The position numbers and the translations under genes are program-made. Source: Ignavibacteriota bacterium (lineage in GTDB: Bacteria > Bacteroidota > Ignavibacteria > SZUA-365). Taken from it: DNA of 64,000 bases. The notes under the pieces are model-generated. The model searched no databases, had not been told where the DNA came from, and worked only from the letters and a program-made list of their open reading frames with translations. How positions within the stretch are numbered: the stretch's first letter is position 1; each line of letters begins with the position of its first letter. Positions 16,064-26,273 of this stretch are shown here, piece by piece. The stretch covers positions 271,887-335,886 of the forward strand of contig JACRFB010000001.1 of assembly GCA_016218045.1 (NCBI GenBank), written 5' to 3'.

Positions 16064-17064
16064 AAGTCACCGTCCGTTTCAAGAATGTGATAAAGTTCCG
16101 TATAGAGCATGATCGCCGTATCAATGTCAGAAAGTCGAATTTTTTCTGAATTTGTGTGCGCGTCATGTATGGAACCTGGTCCTAAGAGGATAGGCGTACC
16201 AATAGTACGGAGGTACGGAACATCTGTTCCGAAAGAGACGCCTTTGCTTTGGTAACCGGTTGGGACATACATATGCTGTGGTTCATTTTGTGCACCTATG
16301 TTGACCTCAGCCCTTCCTGCAACGATATCCATGACTTGTTTTTTACGTCGCTCCAGAGAATCTACAAGTCTATGAACGATTCGGGCAGTTGCACGAGGTG
16401 CAAGGACATTTGGTGCAATTCCCCCCTGTAAAACACCCACATTTATTGTGGAATCTCCCAGTACAAAGTCATGTCCCCAAGATGCAGTACGAAGATCCTG
16501 TATCACATCCAGTAACTCATGTAAAGCCGAGTGCCCAAACTCGGGATATGCAGAATGAGCCGAGATCCCTTCAACAGTGAGCTCATATGAGAATACACCC
16601 TTATGTGCGGAGACAAATGTATTGTCCGTTGGTTCTCCAACGATAATATATCCGGCGCTACGCCCGGATGCAGCCGCGTGTTTAGCGCCAACACTATCTG
16701 TTTCTTCTCCAACAACGAACAGATACGAGCATCGTTTTCCCTCTGCGATGAGGTGATCTCCCGCACCAAGCATAGCCACAATAATTCCTTTGGTATCGCA
16801 TGCTCCTCGACCAAAGAGGTAGCCATTTTCACTACGCGCTGGAAAATGGGGCGGGACTGTGTCCAAGTGGGTGCAAAAAGCCGCGTGGGGATTATCCTGC
16901 CAATTGACCCAAAGATTCCACCTAGAATCGCTCACATACTGACGAATTACATCATCACCACGTGCTCTGCAGTAGTTTTCGAGCAGCACTGATACCGCAG
17001 CTTCCTCGCCTGTGATGGAGGGTGTATTGACAAGTTGCGTAAGGAGGTCGAGAGAATGATCCAT
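16060..17064 (-). CDS. M20-family metallo-deacylase, probable diaminopimelate-pathway deacylase
   Basis: A 334-residue di-zinc hydrolase of the DapE/ArgE/LysK group. Zinc and catalytic residues are visible: CTHLDTVPP (His66, Asp68), GRGACDTKG (Asp90), GEETDSVGA (Glu120 and Glu121) and DAHTNSE with a late histidine. A dimerisation-domain histidine sits in GISAHSAYPE. Its position directly before dapB with an ATGA overlap favours removal of a succinyl or acetyl group from the diaminopimelate intermediate. The sequence alone cannot separate DapE from acetyl-ornithine or acetyl-lysine deacetylases. A terminator hairpin lies only 36 bases upstream of its start. Confidence 0.85.
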   Translation of the reverse strand: MDHSLDLLTQLVNTPSITGEEAAVSVLLENYCRARGDDVIRQYVSDSRWNLWVNWQDNPHAAFCTHLDTVPPHFPARSENGYLFGRGACDTKGIIVAMLGAGDHLIAEGKRCSYLFVVGEETDSVGAKHAAASGRSAGYIIVGEPTDNTFVSAHKGVFSYELTVEGISAHSAYPEFGHSALHELLDVIQDLRTASWGHDFVLGDSTINVGVLQGGIAPNVLAPRATARIVHRLVDSLERRKKQVMDIVAGRAEVNIGAQNEPQHMYVPTGYQSKGVSFGTDVPYLRTIGTPILLGPGSIHDAHTNSEKIRLSDIDTAIMLYTELYHILETDGDL

Positions 17065-17085
17065 ATTTCGAATCTACTGTTGACC

Positions 17086-17121
17086 CGGTAATAAAGAAAG
17101 CGCCCCGCCGAGGCGGGGCGC
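17086..17121 (-). terminator. Rho-independent terminator after the giant secreted-protein gene
   Basis: A GC-rich perfect hairpin, arms GCGCCCCGC and GCGGGGCGC with a 4-base loop at 17100-17121. On the minus strand it is followed by TTTCTTTATT. It lies 39 bases past the giant gene's stop. The plus-strand side also has a T/C-rich tail, so it may act in both directions. Confidence 0.85.
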
Positions 17122-17159
17122 TTTCCCTTTGAAGACGAATCTTCTCAGGTCGAAGTGGA

Positions 17160-20100
17160 TTACTTCAGCAGGGTCATCTTGCGAGTCTGCGTGAAGTCGC
17201 CAGCCACCATCTTGATGATATAGTTGCCAGAAGGCATCTGCTGACCAAGATCGTTTGTGGCATCCCATGTGGCCTTGAACGAACCAGCGTCCTTGGTCTC
17301 ATTGACGAGCGTCTTCACCGGGGTGCCGAGGAGGTCATAGACCACGATGGACACCGGAGCGGACTTCGGCAGCGAGTAGGAAATGGTTGTTGTCGGGTTG
17401 AACGGGTTCGGGTAGTTCTGACCAAGAGCGAATTCCTTCGGTGTCGCGACAGTCTCGTTGCCGAGGATCTTGTCGATGACGATGGTCAGGAGGTAACCCG
17501 GGCGGTTGTCCGCGTTCGGCGGCGTGCTCTTCGTCGTATAGAGGTCGTCGTACGCTTCAACGAACCAGTACATGGAGTACTGACGCGTATTGTTCGTGCC
17601 CGACATCTTGTAGACGAGGCTCTGCAGCTGACCGTGGTTGGATGTGAACTTCGCGTCCATACCAAGACCATCAGACTCGAACCTTTCGGCGCGGGTGAGG
17701 CTTGTGCTGTCAACGAAGACCACGTTGTAGCGGACGACATCCGTGAACTTCTCGTTCGGCTTGAGGGCCGACACGACGATATCGGTGTACGGATCCTGCG
17801 GCACTGCCTTGGTCCAAGTAAAGGTCTCGGTCTGGAGGGCCGTGATCAGCTTGAGCACAGTCGCATCAGCCGGAGCTGTAAGCGGGAATGTGTTCGGAGC
17901 GTGATCGAGGACTTCGTACGAATCAGTCTGGCCGTTGATGGCCGGGTTGGTTTCATTGTACGCGCGGATCCACTGGAGTTCCTGTGCACCCTTAACACGC
18001 GCGATACGCGATGCCACGAAGTAATTGGTCGGACCGGTGATGAAGACCGAGCCACTGAAGATGTCGGACAGGCCAGGGATAGTGTTATCGAACTCGCCGG
18101 GGAAGCGGGCCGTAAACTTCGTCTGGATCTGCGCGTTCGACACGTTCAAGAAGCGGTCACGCGGCGACACAATGATTTCGTAGAGACGCATCTTGTAAAC
18201 CTTGCTCGGAACCGGATTCTGCGCGGAGGTGAGTTCGACGAGGTAGTTTGTGATACCACCGACGTTGAAGTTCATCTTTGCAGAGGTCTGGTTGAGACCC
18301 GCGAGGATCGGGCTGACATCGATCTGGATGCCGCGCTCGGCCTTCGTATGGGTGACCTTGATCTTCGCAACGCCGTCAACAAAGGCAGACGGATCGATCA
18401 CGAAGTCATTCGGACCGGCCTGAGTGAGGTTGGTTCCGTTATTGGTGATGACAGCCCAGGTGTAGCCGAGCTGATCAGCATTCCAGCTGCGGGAGCTGCT
18501 ATCGGTGTTGGCAGTTGAGCCCTTCAGCGTGAGCGTCACGGGCACACCCTTGATGTTCCAGTCGCGGATGATGTTGCCATTCGCGTCCTTCGCAGTCAGG
18601 GTGAATTCAACTTCTTCACCGACCATCTTGTCGATGTCAGGATCAGCTGCGGTCGCGCTGATTTCCACTCCGCCCTTGTCGAGCTTGGTGAGATTCAGGT
18701 TGAACCAACGGCTGGCGAGCTCGTGCGGACGGCAGCCGAAGCGGCTCCACAGAGCTGTATCCGGACGGATGGTGCCATTCGGATCATAACGGAAGGTGAC
18801 ATCTTCCATCGGGAGGTTATCCGTCTGGTTGAAGTCTTTCACATACACCATCCAACGGATGATGACGGAGTCTGCACTTGTGCTGCTCGGATTCGTATCG
18901 AAACCGGCGAACAGGACATCAAGATCACTTGCGGTGAGCTGGGTGCCCGGCGTCGAACCGGCGTCTTTCACGATGATGGTACCAACAGGGGCACCCTTAC
19001 CCGCCGGGAAGGTACGAACGACTTCGCCAACCCACATGTAGGTAAGCGTATCGACAGTACGACCTGACGGATCGTCGATCCACGTCTGGGATCCACCGTT
19101 GTAGACCTTGAAGCCACCGATAAGGATGCCCTTATTGATGTTGCGGTCGGAGGCGGCGGTCCAGATCACCGGAACGGGCTGCGATGTCGGGCCAAGCGCA
19201 CTAATCGTGGCGTTGTCGACGGGCTGCACCGCTGTCGGCGGATTTTCCGGAGCACGGTTGATGGAGACGATAAGAGCAGGGGTCGGAGGCGGATTGTTCC
19301 GGATCGTCGCACCCGCGGTATCGGAATACGTTTCGAGACCGGCCTTGTTGAAGGCACGGACGAACCACTTCACGCGCATGACAAGACTATCGTTGTTCGG
19401 CTGCGGCTGTACGTTCGGGCGGAACAGGAGAGCACGGAGCTGGTCGCCGGGCACAGTCAGGGTCGGGCTGACTCCGAGATTGTCGGAGAGCATGCTGACG
19501 ACGAGCTGACCAGTACCACCGGTACCAACACTGTCAATGATTCCGTACCATTCGTACTTCACAGTGTCATTCGGATTGTTCTTGCCGGGCACGTTGTTCC
19601 AGCGCGACGGGGTCCACTGCAGACGAAGGATATCGTCGGCAAGGCTGTTCGGCGGCTGGCAACCGGCTGTGCGGTCGAGACGGAAGAGAGTACGGTTCTG
19701 GGCCGTTGTTGTGCTAAGCACAAACGGTGCGGGCGCGAAGGCCTGCTTCACCCAGACCGGACGGCTGGAGACGACATTGGCCGGAAGGAGACCATGCGGA
19801 ATCTTCAGGAGACCAGGATCGCCAACAGCAAGCGTCAGACGCTTGTCATCCGGCTTGATACCGACGTATTCGTTACGCAGGTTGGCCTGCGGGAACGGAT
19901 TGAAGATGCGGAGTGTATCCTGACGGAAGTTCGTATTGTCAAGACCATCCGGGACATTGATCGGTTTGGCACCGAACCAGTTGCCGCCACCGCGGATCAT
20001 GAGCGTACCACTCGGCTCAAGATTCGTGAAGCTCCAATCTGTGAAACGGGCACCAATCTGCACGAACATGGTGTCTCGTGCGTTCATATTACCGTAACGA

Positions 20101-23100
20101 TCGTACGGGGTGACATTGTACACGTAGCGGAAGTCGCGGAAGATGGTATCCGGACGCGCATACGGAGTGTTGGCGCTATTCGGAATCGCGTCGGTGGCAC
20201 CGTGACGGATCTGACCATAGAGACGTGTGAACATCTCCCAGTCGCTACCATCATGCATACCATCGGGATAGATACCGAGGTTTACGCGCGGAAGGGTATC
20301 GATGTCGGCCTGAACCGGGAGGATACCCAGCGGCAGGCGGGTGTTGTCAAACATACCCTGGGCAGGATCAAAGCTGCTCGGGAAGATCGACAGATAGGCG
20401 ATACGATAAGGAACAACCACAAAGGTGTGGAGCAGTTTGCGGGAGGCAGTCGTACCGAAGAAGGAACGCGTCGCCGCGGCTTCCGGTGCGGTGTTTCCGA
20501 ACTGCGAAGGAACACCCTTGTTAGCATACGGAAGTTCAGAAACCGACTGAGCTGTGACGTTCGGACCGAGGATACCATCCTCAATACCGTCGCCGCCTCT
20601 CCAGTAGGTGTCATCCAAATGCCAGAAGTTGTTCGCAATACGCTGGGCCTTGCGAACGACTGTCCACTTGCCCTGATCGTAGCTACACGTATCGTCAACC
20701 ATCTGACCGGCTTTGTCAGTCAGGGTCGGATCGACAACGCGAAGGTCAACGACCTGCTCGGCCGTCGAGTCAATCAGACGAACGAATGCGCCAGGGGCAA
20801 TCGGCAGCTGTGTACCGCTGCTGATACCAAAGGCACCGGCGATCGTCAGAACGCGGCGGTTGAAGTCGCCATTGAAAAGGTTGCCATTGGCATCCTGGCC
20901 ACCCCACACACCGATGGCGGTCCGCGTACGGGCCATGCCATTCAGACCGGCGATGGTATAGTCGTCTGCACCCCAGCTGCTGACGCCGAGACGGGTGACG
21001 CGATCGAAGTCACCGCCGTTGGTCTGGGGAGCGTAGCTACCCGGACGGCCGCGATCCGTAAACGTACCCATGAGCTCGCCGCGCACGGAGTTGTTCTTTG
21101 CACCACCAAACGAGGGACTGGTATAGGTATACACCGAGTCAGCATACAGGCGGCTGCCGTAGACGCGGGTCTGGCCCGGCTGCGTATTGACACCCGTGAA
21201 CTTGCTCAGATCATACGCTGCACCACCGGTCGGGGGATTGTTTTCCCAGATCGGAGTCACGCGAAGGAGGGTAGGACGCTGGTTCTGCGCACGGCCGCCG
21301 GCGATGTGCCAACCGATACCCTGATAGTTCAGAGTGCCGTATGCAGTGGTAAGCGGATTGAGATCATAGATGTTTCCGCCACCAGCCATGGTGATATCGA
21401 AGAAGAAGGTCGGGTTATCCGAGCGGACGCCAGGAATGGTGTACCCGAGCTTCACGATCATGTTGTCGTTGATGACGTTGAACGCATTGTTCGGTGCGGT
21501 CAACGGGCTGAGGTTGTTATACACATCGAGCTTCTGGAACACGGGGAGACCCGAGGCAGGATGACGCTCGAAGTTCGGGTTGATCGACGTGGCATCTTTG
21601 TCAAGATACAGCGGATCACCATCGCGGTCGACCGGCACGTTGTCGGGATTGACAACGAGGTACTTACCGACCATCGAGTTGCTCACGTTGCGCTTGTATG
21701 CCTGGCTGATCATGATGTTGTCGACACCAACTGCCGAGAAATCGTGCTGGATCGGATCCGCACCGGCCGGGAGACCGATCTGCGCAGCACCGATGGAACG
21801 ATTCTCAGGCTCACCGACTCCAATCCAACGACCGGCCTGCGACTGCAGATATTCCTGGCCCGCGCGGAGAATGTCGAAGCGGGTCGGCTGCTTGGTCACG
21901 GACACGACGCGGCAGGTGTCGCGAATGATGTCTGTTGCGCCCGGACGGGAAAGATCGGGCCATGCGTCAGCCCATGCTTCAAAGTACATCGTGGTTCCCG
22001 CCGTCTTCGGCGTCGGGAATTCGAGTGCTGTGAAGTAGGACGTCTGGTTGATGTGCACACCCGAGACCAGATTGCTGATCTGCGTGTGGCGATAACGCGC
22101 TTTGCGCATCGGACCGAACTCATCACGAGTCCAGGAACCGGCGGGCATGATTGTTCCACCCGGTGCATTGTACGGTGCCGGCAGGGTACCGAAGTTCGGG
22201 CCCCACGCGCGGAACTTGATGCGGGCGGTGTCAATGACGTTACCAACATTGTTGCGATCGTACGGCGGCTTCAGCTGGAGTTCGACCAGGTTGCCAAAAC
22301 GATCATACTCGCGGGCAAGAAGTGCCACGGTACGGCCGGCGGTAACCGAGTTTACGCTCTGCGGATCGGCATCCGTAAGATTCAGGGTGTCAACAATGTA
22401 CGGACGGATATTCGAGTTCGCCATGCGGCCAAGGTGGGTCGCACGCTGCTCAACAAAGAACGGGTTGGCCGAATAGCCGTGGAAATACGGCGCATAGCCA
22501 GCACCACGCGAATCAGGATAGATGCTCACGTGCTCGAGCGACTGCATGCTGATAAGATCCGTCGGAAGCGGAACCGGGGAGGTCGCCGCTGCGGTGTACG
22601 GATAAATCTGCACGCGCACTGTCGGACCGGAGGTCAGATAGAGCGGCACGATAACACGCGGGGCATAGCCGCGGCGGCTTTCACCGACCGCGGTGCCTTC
22701 ACCAAGGTTACGACCATTCGGGGAAAGGTCGAAAGCCAGGGTGTCGGGAGTAAGGGCAATACGAACGAGCTGGTGTGCAACGCGGCCGGAGACATAGTAT
22801 GCAGTCACCCAACCAGCGGTGGCGGTATCACCAATCGTGGAACGCTTGAGAGTATCGTCGGAAACGAAAGTACGACCGAACTCACCAAAGCCACCACGCT
22901 GCGCGTTGTTCTGCAGCTGGGTCTTCGGAAGGGTGATCGGAAGCGTTTCGCTTTCAATGTAGAACTTCACCAGACGACCACCGACCGGGTTGTTATACTG
23001 GTCGAGGAGACGCGCGATGATACGCATCTGCTGGTTGTGCTCGGAAACCATGACGGTGTCCATCGGGATCGGAGCGGTGCAATCGCCATCGAGGCTCACA

Positions 23101-26100
23101 TCGCTGGCAAGGAAGCCACCGATACCGCGGTTAACCGGCTCGAGAGGAGTCGGGAACGCGATGCCCGTTGTCGGAGGAACAGCACCGATTGCGCGGAAGA
23201 AATATCCGCGATAGAACTCGGAACCTTCAGCGGCGTCACGCGGCGTACCGGTGGAATACCAAGCGGCCAACGCATCGTTCGCTGTGATCGGGCTCCAGCC
23301 TTCCATCGGCGTCTGCGTTCCGGCCGGCTTGCCCCACGACTTGAAGATTTCAACGTTCTGAACAACGTCAGGAATGATGCTGACTTCTGCGAAACCACTG
23401 GTAAGGCTGAAGTCGCCAACATTCGGAATGTTCGTGTTGATGTTGAGATGCGCGCGGAGACGGATCACGTCTGTTCCGGCGAGGCTCAGCTTCGTCACGT
23501 TTTTCGGAGCGCGGAGGTAGAAACGCACCGCGTTGTAGTCCTGAAGCGCAGGGATGTCACCCTGAATGCCGGGAAGACCCTGGCCGGCTTTCACCAGCAC
23601 GAGTTCGGCATTGAGGATCTGACCCGCGTTCGGGAGACCAACCGGAATCGCCGGATCGAAACCAGCGGGGTTGGACGGATTGTCGTAAGGAACCGGCGAA
23701 CCGGCGCCACGCCATGCGACGTTCGGCGACACGCTACCGAAGAACACCTTCGTCGTCAGACCAGCGTTGAACGCGTCGACGAGCGGGGGATTGTCCGGAA
23801 GCTCGACCCACACCTTGTTCTGCTGGCGGTCGGTCGCATTGAAGTACGGAGCGATGTCTTTCGCATCGCCATGGCTGTTCGTCAAACGAACATACAGCTT
23901 GTCATAGATCTGCTTCGGCGCACCCGGACGGGTGAACGGACCGACGCTACCGACGACGAGCGCATCGCCCGTGCCGGTTACAACTTCAACGCGCGGATTG
24001 ACCGGGAAGAAGAAGTAGTCATCGCCATTCCAGTACACGTCGGTGGAATCCATCGCCGTTGTCTGGAGGGTCGGGCGGCCAAGCTTGGCGTTGTAGCCAG
24101 TACCCGGACCAAACCACACACCCCAATTGTTGTTGGGCGAACCGTCCTTGATGAGGTACGTGTGCGCAAATCCGGGACCCGGATTCGGATCGTACTTCAG
24201 AGGATCGCGAAGATCGCTGTAACGATCATTGAAGGTGTAGCTGGCGCGGACGCGGATACGATATGCACCTGCGTTGTTGCTTCCAGTTGCAGCCTGGAAT
24301 ACGCGCGTGGCCATACCCATCGCACCGCGATTCGGATCGGCATACGCAGCAACGCGACCGGAGTCAGCACCCGGGTTACCGGACACGACCACGTTCGGAA
24401 CGTACGTAACGAGCGAATCGAAGGTACCGTTCAGACGGTACGCAACTGTGCTGGGCGGATTCGTGAAGGTCAGATGACCAAACGGGCTGAGCTCGAACTT
24501 GAACGGCTCGTTGTCATCAACCGTGTTGCCGTAACCGTCATAGACCTTGATGTCCATACGGAGGAAACGGCGATCGGCTGTGTTCTTCCAAGCATCACGC
24601 GATTCGATGTCGATGACACGCGGAATGTTCGGACGAACGGTGATCTTCAATCCCGTCGGCGGAAGGTGATTGAGGCCTGCCGGATCGACAGGATCACGGT
24701 TCGGATCCACCTGCCACTGCACGCTTGTGCGTGTGGAGTTGTCAAGAAGAGCTTCCGTTGCACGAATGCTGTAGGAGTAGTTCTTCGGGAAACCACCGGA
24801 GGTATCCGGGAGAGCATTGAGGCCCTGGAGTGTGCCACCCTGGCCATCAAAGTATACTGTTGCTTCGGCAACGATGCGGACGGAGTCCTCAACGCCACCG
24901 GGGTTGCTTCCAACGTCAGCATGCGTGAACGCAAGACGACGGAACACGACCTGACCATACTGACGAAGAGTATCGTCGGCGGCCTGGTATCCCTTCAGGT
25001 AGATGGTTGCATCTTCGCCCTGCGGGGTGTTTTTCGTGTAAAGAAGCGCTTTCAGTTTCGGCTGAGTCATGCGATCCCATGTGCGGTTGCCCCAACCATC
25101 GAAGAAGCGAAGGGTATCAACAGCAGAGGACACAAGGCCCGGCTGATACGGATTGTGCGTCACAGCGTATTCACCAACACGATACGGCGGAATCTGGCCG
25201 AACTCGGGGTTCGGATTGCTTCCTGCATCGCCCGGGAAAGCCGGGTACACATTCGGGAAATTCTCGTTGTACCAGTACGGCGCGAGGGCCTGATACAGAT
25301 TTGTAAACTTGATCGGGTTGCGCTCGGGCGGGAAGCCGTCGACCATCATTCCATAGTCAGGATTGACAATGGTGGTGAGGCCGAACGTGCGGGTTGTGCC
25401 CGGACGAAGCTGAAGAGTCTGGCTCTGCGCGACGGGAAGCCCATCGTCGCCGAGGAAATAACGACCGCGGGAATAATCACCGAAGGAGCCGATGTACTCA
25501 CCAGCGTCGACGGCCTGCGCGGAGTCATTCACCCACGCGATAACCTGCGTGGTTCCGGGAAGGAGACGGAAGATACCGAGATCGGTCTGGCTCACGACGT
25601 CGCCAGCGTTGGCGAGGTTCGCGACGTTACCAATCACATGATACGCGCGAAGGGTGTCCTTCGTCGTGTCAGGCGGTACGGCAAGACCGGTCAGGTTGTT
25701 GATGTTCGGTTTGAAGTAGACGTTGCGAAGCTGAATACCGTCGCCGGCGCCCGTCGGCTGAAGAACCTGGAACGTGAGCACCTGACGAATGACATTCGGG
25801 TCTTTCGGGAAGAAGGGGGACGAGGTCGCGATGTTGCCGACGCGGCGATACACCGGACGCAGGCCGATGGATCGACCGGTTACTGCGTTGTCGGTGCCGT
25901 AGACGGCTGTTGCACCCACTGCTGTCACGACGTTGTTATACGCCTGACGGCCAAGGGTCATGCCCGGACTCGACGTGCTGATGCGCACGTTTGCGTAGTC
26001 AAACAGGTTACTCGTCAACATGTTGTTGACGATCTTGAACCTGTTCTGCACGAACATGATGACAACGGAGTCGCGATCGATGAAATTCTGAACACCACCG

Positions 26101-26273
26101 CCCATGTCGTACACCGAAACGGTATCCGTAACGAACGTTACGGAGTCACGTGTCTGCTCGACATTCCGGGTGATGTTGAAAAAGTCGCCCTTCCCCGTCC
26201 TGAGCTGCGCCTGTGCCGTCAGGCCGACGAGCACGAGAGCCAGGAAGGAGAGCAAGGTGAGGCTTTTTTTCAT
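17160..26273 (-). CDS. Giant (3037-residue) secreted protein with Ig-like modules and a C-terminal sorting domain
   Basis: A signal peptide (MKKSLTLLSFLALVLVGLTA) begins at the ATG at 26273, with AGGAG about 9 bases upstream, which fixes the start. The C-terminus has FALGQNYPNPFNPTTTISYS, then VYDLLGTPVKTL and SGNYIIKM. This is the FlgD-like/type IX sorting-type domain found on secreted proteins of this phylum. Between lie beta-rich segments with recurring D-x-x-x-N signatures like those of invasin/Big-type Ig modules: DGYGN near residue 576, DQYNN 1088, DRFGN 1321, DRYGN 2055, DANGN 2562 and DRFLN 2704. FN3-like stretches occur at roughly 2330-2420 and 2780-2880. It is probably exported and attached to the cell surface by the SprA-dependent system. 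Ligand unknown; an adhesin or stalk is possible. Confidence 0.88.
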   Translation of the reverse strand: MKKSLTLLSFLALVLVGLTAQAQLRTGKGDFFNITRNVEQTRDSVTFVTDTVSVYDMGGGVQNFIDRDSVVIMFVQNRFKIVNNMLTSNLFDYANVRISTSSPGMTLGRQAYNNVVTAVGATAVYGTDNAVTGRSIGLRPVYRRVGNIATSSPFFPKDPNVIRQVLTFQVLQPTGAGDGIQLRNVYFKPNINNLTGLAVPPDTTKDTLRAYHVIGNVANLANAGDVVSQTDLGIFRLLPGTTQVIAWVNDSAQAVDAGEYIGSFGDYSRGRYFLGDDGLPVAQSQTLQLRPGTTRTFGLTTIVNPDYGMMVDGFPPERNPIKFTNLYQALAPYWYNENFPNVYPAFPGDAGSNPNPEFGQIPPYRVGEYAVTHNPYQPGLVSSAVDTLRFFDGWGNRTWDRMTQPKLKALLYTKNTPQGEDATIYLKGYQAADDTLRQYGQVVFRRLAFTHADVGSNPGGVEDSVRIVAEATVYFDGQGGTLQGLNALPDTSGGFPKNYSYSIRATEALLDNSTRTSVQWQVDPNRDPVDPAGLNHLPPTGLKITVRPNIPRVIDIESRDAWKNTADRRFLRMDIKVYDGYGNTVDDNEPFKFELSPFGHLTFTNPPSTVAYRLNGTFDSLVTYVPNVVVSGNPGADSGRVAAYADPNRGAMGMATRVFQAATGSNNAGAYRIRVRASYTFNDRYSDLRDPLKYDPNPGPGFAHTYLIKDGSPNNNWGVWFGPGTGYNAKLGRPTLQTTAMDSTDVYWNGDDYFFFPVNPRVEVVTGTGDALVVGSVGPFTRPGAPKQIYDKLYVRLTNSHGDAKDIAPYFNATDRQQNKVWVELPDNPPLVDAFNAGLTTKVFFGSVSPNVAWRGAGSPVPYDNPSNPAGFDPAIPVGLPNAGQILNAELVLVKAGQGLPGIQGDIPALQDYNAVRFYLRAPKNVTKLSLAGTDVIRLRAHLNINTNIPNVGDFSLTSGFAEVSIIPDVVQNVEIFKSWGKPAGTQTPMEGWSPITANDALAAWYSTGTPRDAAEGSEFYRGYFFRAIGAVPPTTGIAFPTPLEPVNRGIGGFLASDVSLDGDCTAPIPMDTVMVSEHNQQMRIIARLLDQYNNPVGGRLVKFYIESETLPITLPKTQLQNNAQRGGFGEFGRTFVSDDTLKRSTIGDTATAGWVTAYYVSGRVAHQLVRIALTPDTLAFDLSPNGRNLGEGTAVGESRRGYAPRVIVPLYLTSGPTVRVQIYPYTAAATSPVPLPTDLISMQSLEHVSIYPDSRGAGYAPYFHGYSANPFFVEQRATHLGRMANSNIRPYIVDTLNLTDADPQSVNSVTAGRTVALLAREYDRFGNLVELQLKPPYDRNNVGNVIDTARIKFRAWGPNFGTLPAPYNAPGGTIMPAGSWTRDEFGPMRKARYRHTQISNLVSGVHINQTSYFTALEFPTPKTAGTTMYFEAWADAWPDLSRPGATDIIRDTCRVVSVTKQPTRFDILRAGQEYLQSQAGRWIGVGEPENRSIGAAQIGLPAGADPIQHDFSAVGVDNIMISQAYKRNVSNSMVGKYLVVNPDNVPVDRDGDPLYLDKDATSINPNFERHPASGLPVFQKLDVYNNLSPLTAPNNAFNVINDNMIVKLGYTIPGVRSDNPTFFFDITMAGGGNIYDLNPLTTAYGTLNYQGIGWHIAGGRAQNQRPTLLRVTPIWENNPPTGGAAYDLSKFTGVNTQPGQTRVYGSRLYADSVYTYTSPSFGGAKNNSVRGELMGTFTDRGRPGSYAPQTNGGDFDRVTRLGVSSWGADDYTIAGLNGMARTRTAIGVWGGQDANGNLFNGDFNRRVLTIAGAFGISSGTQLPIAPGAFVRLIDSTAEQVVDLRVVDPTLTDKAGQMVDDTCSYDQGKWTVVRKAQRIANNFWHLDDTYWRGGDGIEDGILGPNVTAQSVSELPYANKGVPSQFGNTAPEAAATRSFFGTTASRKLLHTFVVVPYRIAYLSIFPSSFDPAQGMFDNTRLPLGILPVQADIDTLPRVNLGIYPDGMHDGSDWEMFTRLYGQIRHGATDAIPNSANTPYARPDTIFRDFRYVYNVTPYDRYGNMNARDTMFVQIGARFTDWSFTNLEPSGTLMIRGGGNWFGAKPINVPDGLDNTNFRQDTLRIFNPFPQANLRNEYVGIKPDDKRLTLAVGDPGLLKIPHGLLPANVVSSRPVWVKQAFAPAPFVLSTTTAQNRTLFRLDRTAGCQPPNSLADDILRLQWTPSRWNNVPGKNNPNDTVKYEWYGIIDSVGTGGTGQLVVSMLSDNLGVSPTLTVPGDQLRALLFRPNVQPQPNNDSLVMRVKWFVRAFNKAGLETYSDTAGATIRNNPPPTPALIVSINRAPENPPTAVQPVDNATISALGPTSQPVPVIWTAASDRNINKGILIGGFKVYNGGSQTWIDDPSGRTVDTLTYMWVGEVVRTFPAGKGAPVGTIIVKDAGSTPGTQLTASDLDVLFAGFDTNPSSTSADSVIIRWMVYVKDFNQTDNLPMEDVTFRYDPNGTIRPDTALWSRFGCRPHELASRWFNLNLTKLDKGGVEISATAADPDIDKMVGEEVEFTLTAKDANGNIIRDWNIKGVPVTLTLKGSTANTDSSSRSWNADQLGYTWAVITNNGTNLTQAGPNDFVIDPSAFVDGVAKIKVTHTKAERGIQIDVSPILAGLNQTSAKMNFNVGGITNYLVELTSAQNPVPSKVYKMRLYEIIVSPRDRFLNVSNAQIQTKFTARFPGEFDNTIPGLSDIFSGSVFITGPTNYFVASRIARVKGAQELQWIRAYNETNPAINGQTDSYEVLDHAPNTFPLTAPADATVLKLITALQTETFTWTKAVPQDPYTDIVVSALKPNEKFTDVVRYNVVFVDSTSLTRAERFESDGLGMDAKFTSNHGQLQSLVYKMSGTNNTRQYSMYWFVEAYDDLYTTKSTPPNADNRPGYLLTIVIDKILGNETVATPKEFALGQNYPNPFNPTTTISYSLPKSAPVSIVVYDLLGTPVKTLVNETKDAGSFKATWDATNDLGQQMPSGNYIIKMVAGDFTQTRKMTLLK

